Shown here piece after piece: positions 63,359-64,000 of a stretch of DNA of 64,000 nt. Every line of letters starts with the position of its first letter. The stretch's first letter is position 1. The stretch comes from Myxococcales bacterium (lineage in GTDB: Bacteria > Myxococcota_A > Bradymonadia > UBA7976 > UBA1532). The position numbers and the translations under genes are program-made. The stretch is from contig JACKDP010000006.1 of the NCBI GenBank assembly GCA_020633435.1, forward strand, positions 124,001 through 188,000, given 5' to 3'. The notes under the pieces were generated by a model. The model saw nothing but the letters and a program-made list of their open reading frames with translations. It made no database searches and was not told the origin of the DNA.

Positions 63359-64000
63359 ATGGGCCGCATCCAGGTGCTCGACGACGCCCTCGCCGATCAG
63401 ATCGCCGCCGGCGAGGTGGTGGAGCGGCCGGCCAGCGCCGCCAAGGAGCTGATGGAGAACGCCCTCGACGCGGGGGCGACGGCCATCACCGTCGAGATCG
63501 CGGACGGCGGCGTGGCCCGCCTGCGGGTCGTCGACGACGGCCACGGCATGCCCCCCGAGGACGCCGTGCTCGCGCTGCGGCGCCACGCCACGTCCAAGCT
63601 GCGCACCACCGAGGACCTCGTCCGCATCGCCACGCTGGGCTTCCGCGGGGAGGCGCTGCCGTCCATCGCGGCGGTCAGCCGGTTCCGCCTGCGGACGCGC
63701 GAGCCCGACGCCCTGGGCGCGACGGTCGTGCGCGTCGAGGGGGGCGGCCCGCCCGAGGTCAGCCAGGACGCGGGCCCCGTCGGGACCGAGATCCTGGTTG
63801 AAGATCTCTTCTACAACATCCCGGCAAGACGGAAGTTTCTCAAGCAGGCGACCACCGAGGCGGCCCACGTCCAGGACGCCGCACAGCGCCTCGCGCTGGG
63901 GGCGCCGGGCGTCGCGATGCGGCTCATCAAGGATGGGCGCGTGGCCCTCGACCTGCCCCGCCACGCCAGCCTGTCCGACCGCGTGGCGGCGCTGTTCGGC
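63359..64000 (+). CDS. mutL: DNA mismatch repair protein MutL (3' truncated by window edge)
   Basis: The first 214 residues, ATG 63359 with GAGGAG upstream. GHKL ATPase signatures: IAAGEVVERPASAAKELMEN, ALDAGATAITVEI, VVDDGHGMP, RRHATSKL, LGFRGEALPSIAAVS, VGTEILVEDLFYNIPARRKF (in pieces). Matchmaker linking MutS to downstream excision. C-terminal dimer/endonuclease domain lies beyond the window. Confidence 0.97.
   Translation, partial: MGRIQVLDDALADQIAAGEVVERPASAAKELMENALDAGATAITVEIADGGVARLRVVDDGHGMPPEDAVLALRRHATSKLRTTEDLVRIATLGFRGEALPSIAAVSRFRLRTREPDALGATVVRVEGGGPPEVSQDAGPVGTEILVEDLFYNIPARRKFLKQATTEAAHVQDAAQRLALGAPGVAMRLIKDGRVALDLPRHASLSDRVAALFG

Overview
The window is about 72% GC, with almost every codon ending in G or C and many GTG/TTG starts. 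The gene content fits a large-genome, predatory or gliding-type deltaproteobacterial lineage (Myxococcota or Bradymonadota-like). The signs are many secreted lipoproteins with Asp/Ala- or Pro-rich linkers, DGxDNDGDG calcium-type motifs, an FHA-GAF-sigma54 activator, a DUF4388 (PATAN) protein, HEAT-repeat proteins and TPR ATPases. That placement is inferred from gene content only. No rRNA, tRNA, CRISPR array, insertion sequence or prophage is visible, and no gene-free stretch exceeds 300 bp. About 49 genes are supported.

Layout. 1-5.6 kb: the end of a HAD phosphatase, a small zinc-ribbon protein, a small barrel protein, a large Cys-rich multi-spanning membrane protein and a TPR plus tandem cNMP-like protein. 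5.6-11.2 kb: typA/bipA on the minus strand, then a beta-oxidation operon (fadN-type bifunctional enzyme plus thiolase) behind a promoter overlapped by a near-perfect FadR(TetR)-type operator. 11.2-16.9 kb (minus): a beta-helix envelope protein, a barrel protein, a Cu/Zn permease with a fused HMA domain behind a CsoR-type palindrome, a Ca-motif lipoprotein and a YdjM-type membrane protein. 16.9-24.7 kb (plus): a tightly overlapping operon of three mutually paralogous lipoproteins and a FadL-type outer-membrane channel, the best candidate for an undescribed envelope system. 25.6-29.8 kb (minus): an overlapping operon of a CHAT-like protein lacking its catalytic residues, a lipoprotein, and a lipoprotein fusing a ComEC-type metallo-beta-lactamase domain to a ComEA-type DNA-binding hairpin.

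29.9-43.3 kb: an acyl-CoA carboxylase beta subunit with a divergent acyl-CoA dehydrogenase; mazG; a degenerate receiver-PATAN-J-domain-TPR protein; a large hypothetical; a periplasmic cyclophilin; and an overlapping operon Tgl-like TPR lipoprotein / RodZ-like / mgtE / recO. 43.6-47.2 kb (minus): a LolC/E-type permease, a glycosidase-like lipoprotein and a secreted hypothetical. 47.3-57.1 kb (plus): a small secreted protein translationally coupled to an AAA/TPR ATPase behind a palindrome-bearing promoter, a DUF2330 protein, then HEAT lipoprotein / FHA-GAF-sigma54 activator / HEAT protein / deoxynucleoside kinase. 57.1-64 kb: a PhnB-like protein, a frameshifted pseudokinase, guaB (without CBS domains)-guaA with a good sigma70 promoter, an LPP20-like protein, a PEGA lipoprotein and the start of mutL.

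Lipid handling recurs: fadN-fadA, FadL, acyl-CoA carboxylase and acyl-CoA dehydrogenase all occur here, although only fadNA carries the FadR-type box.
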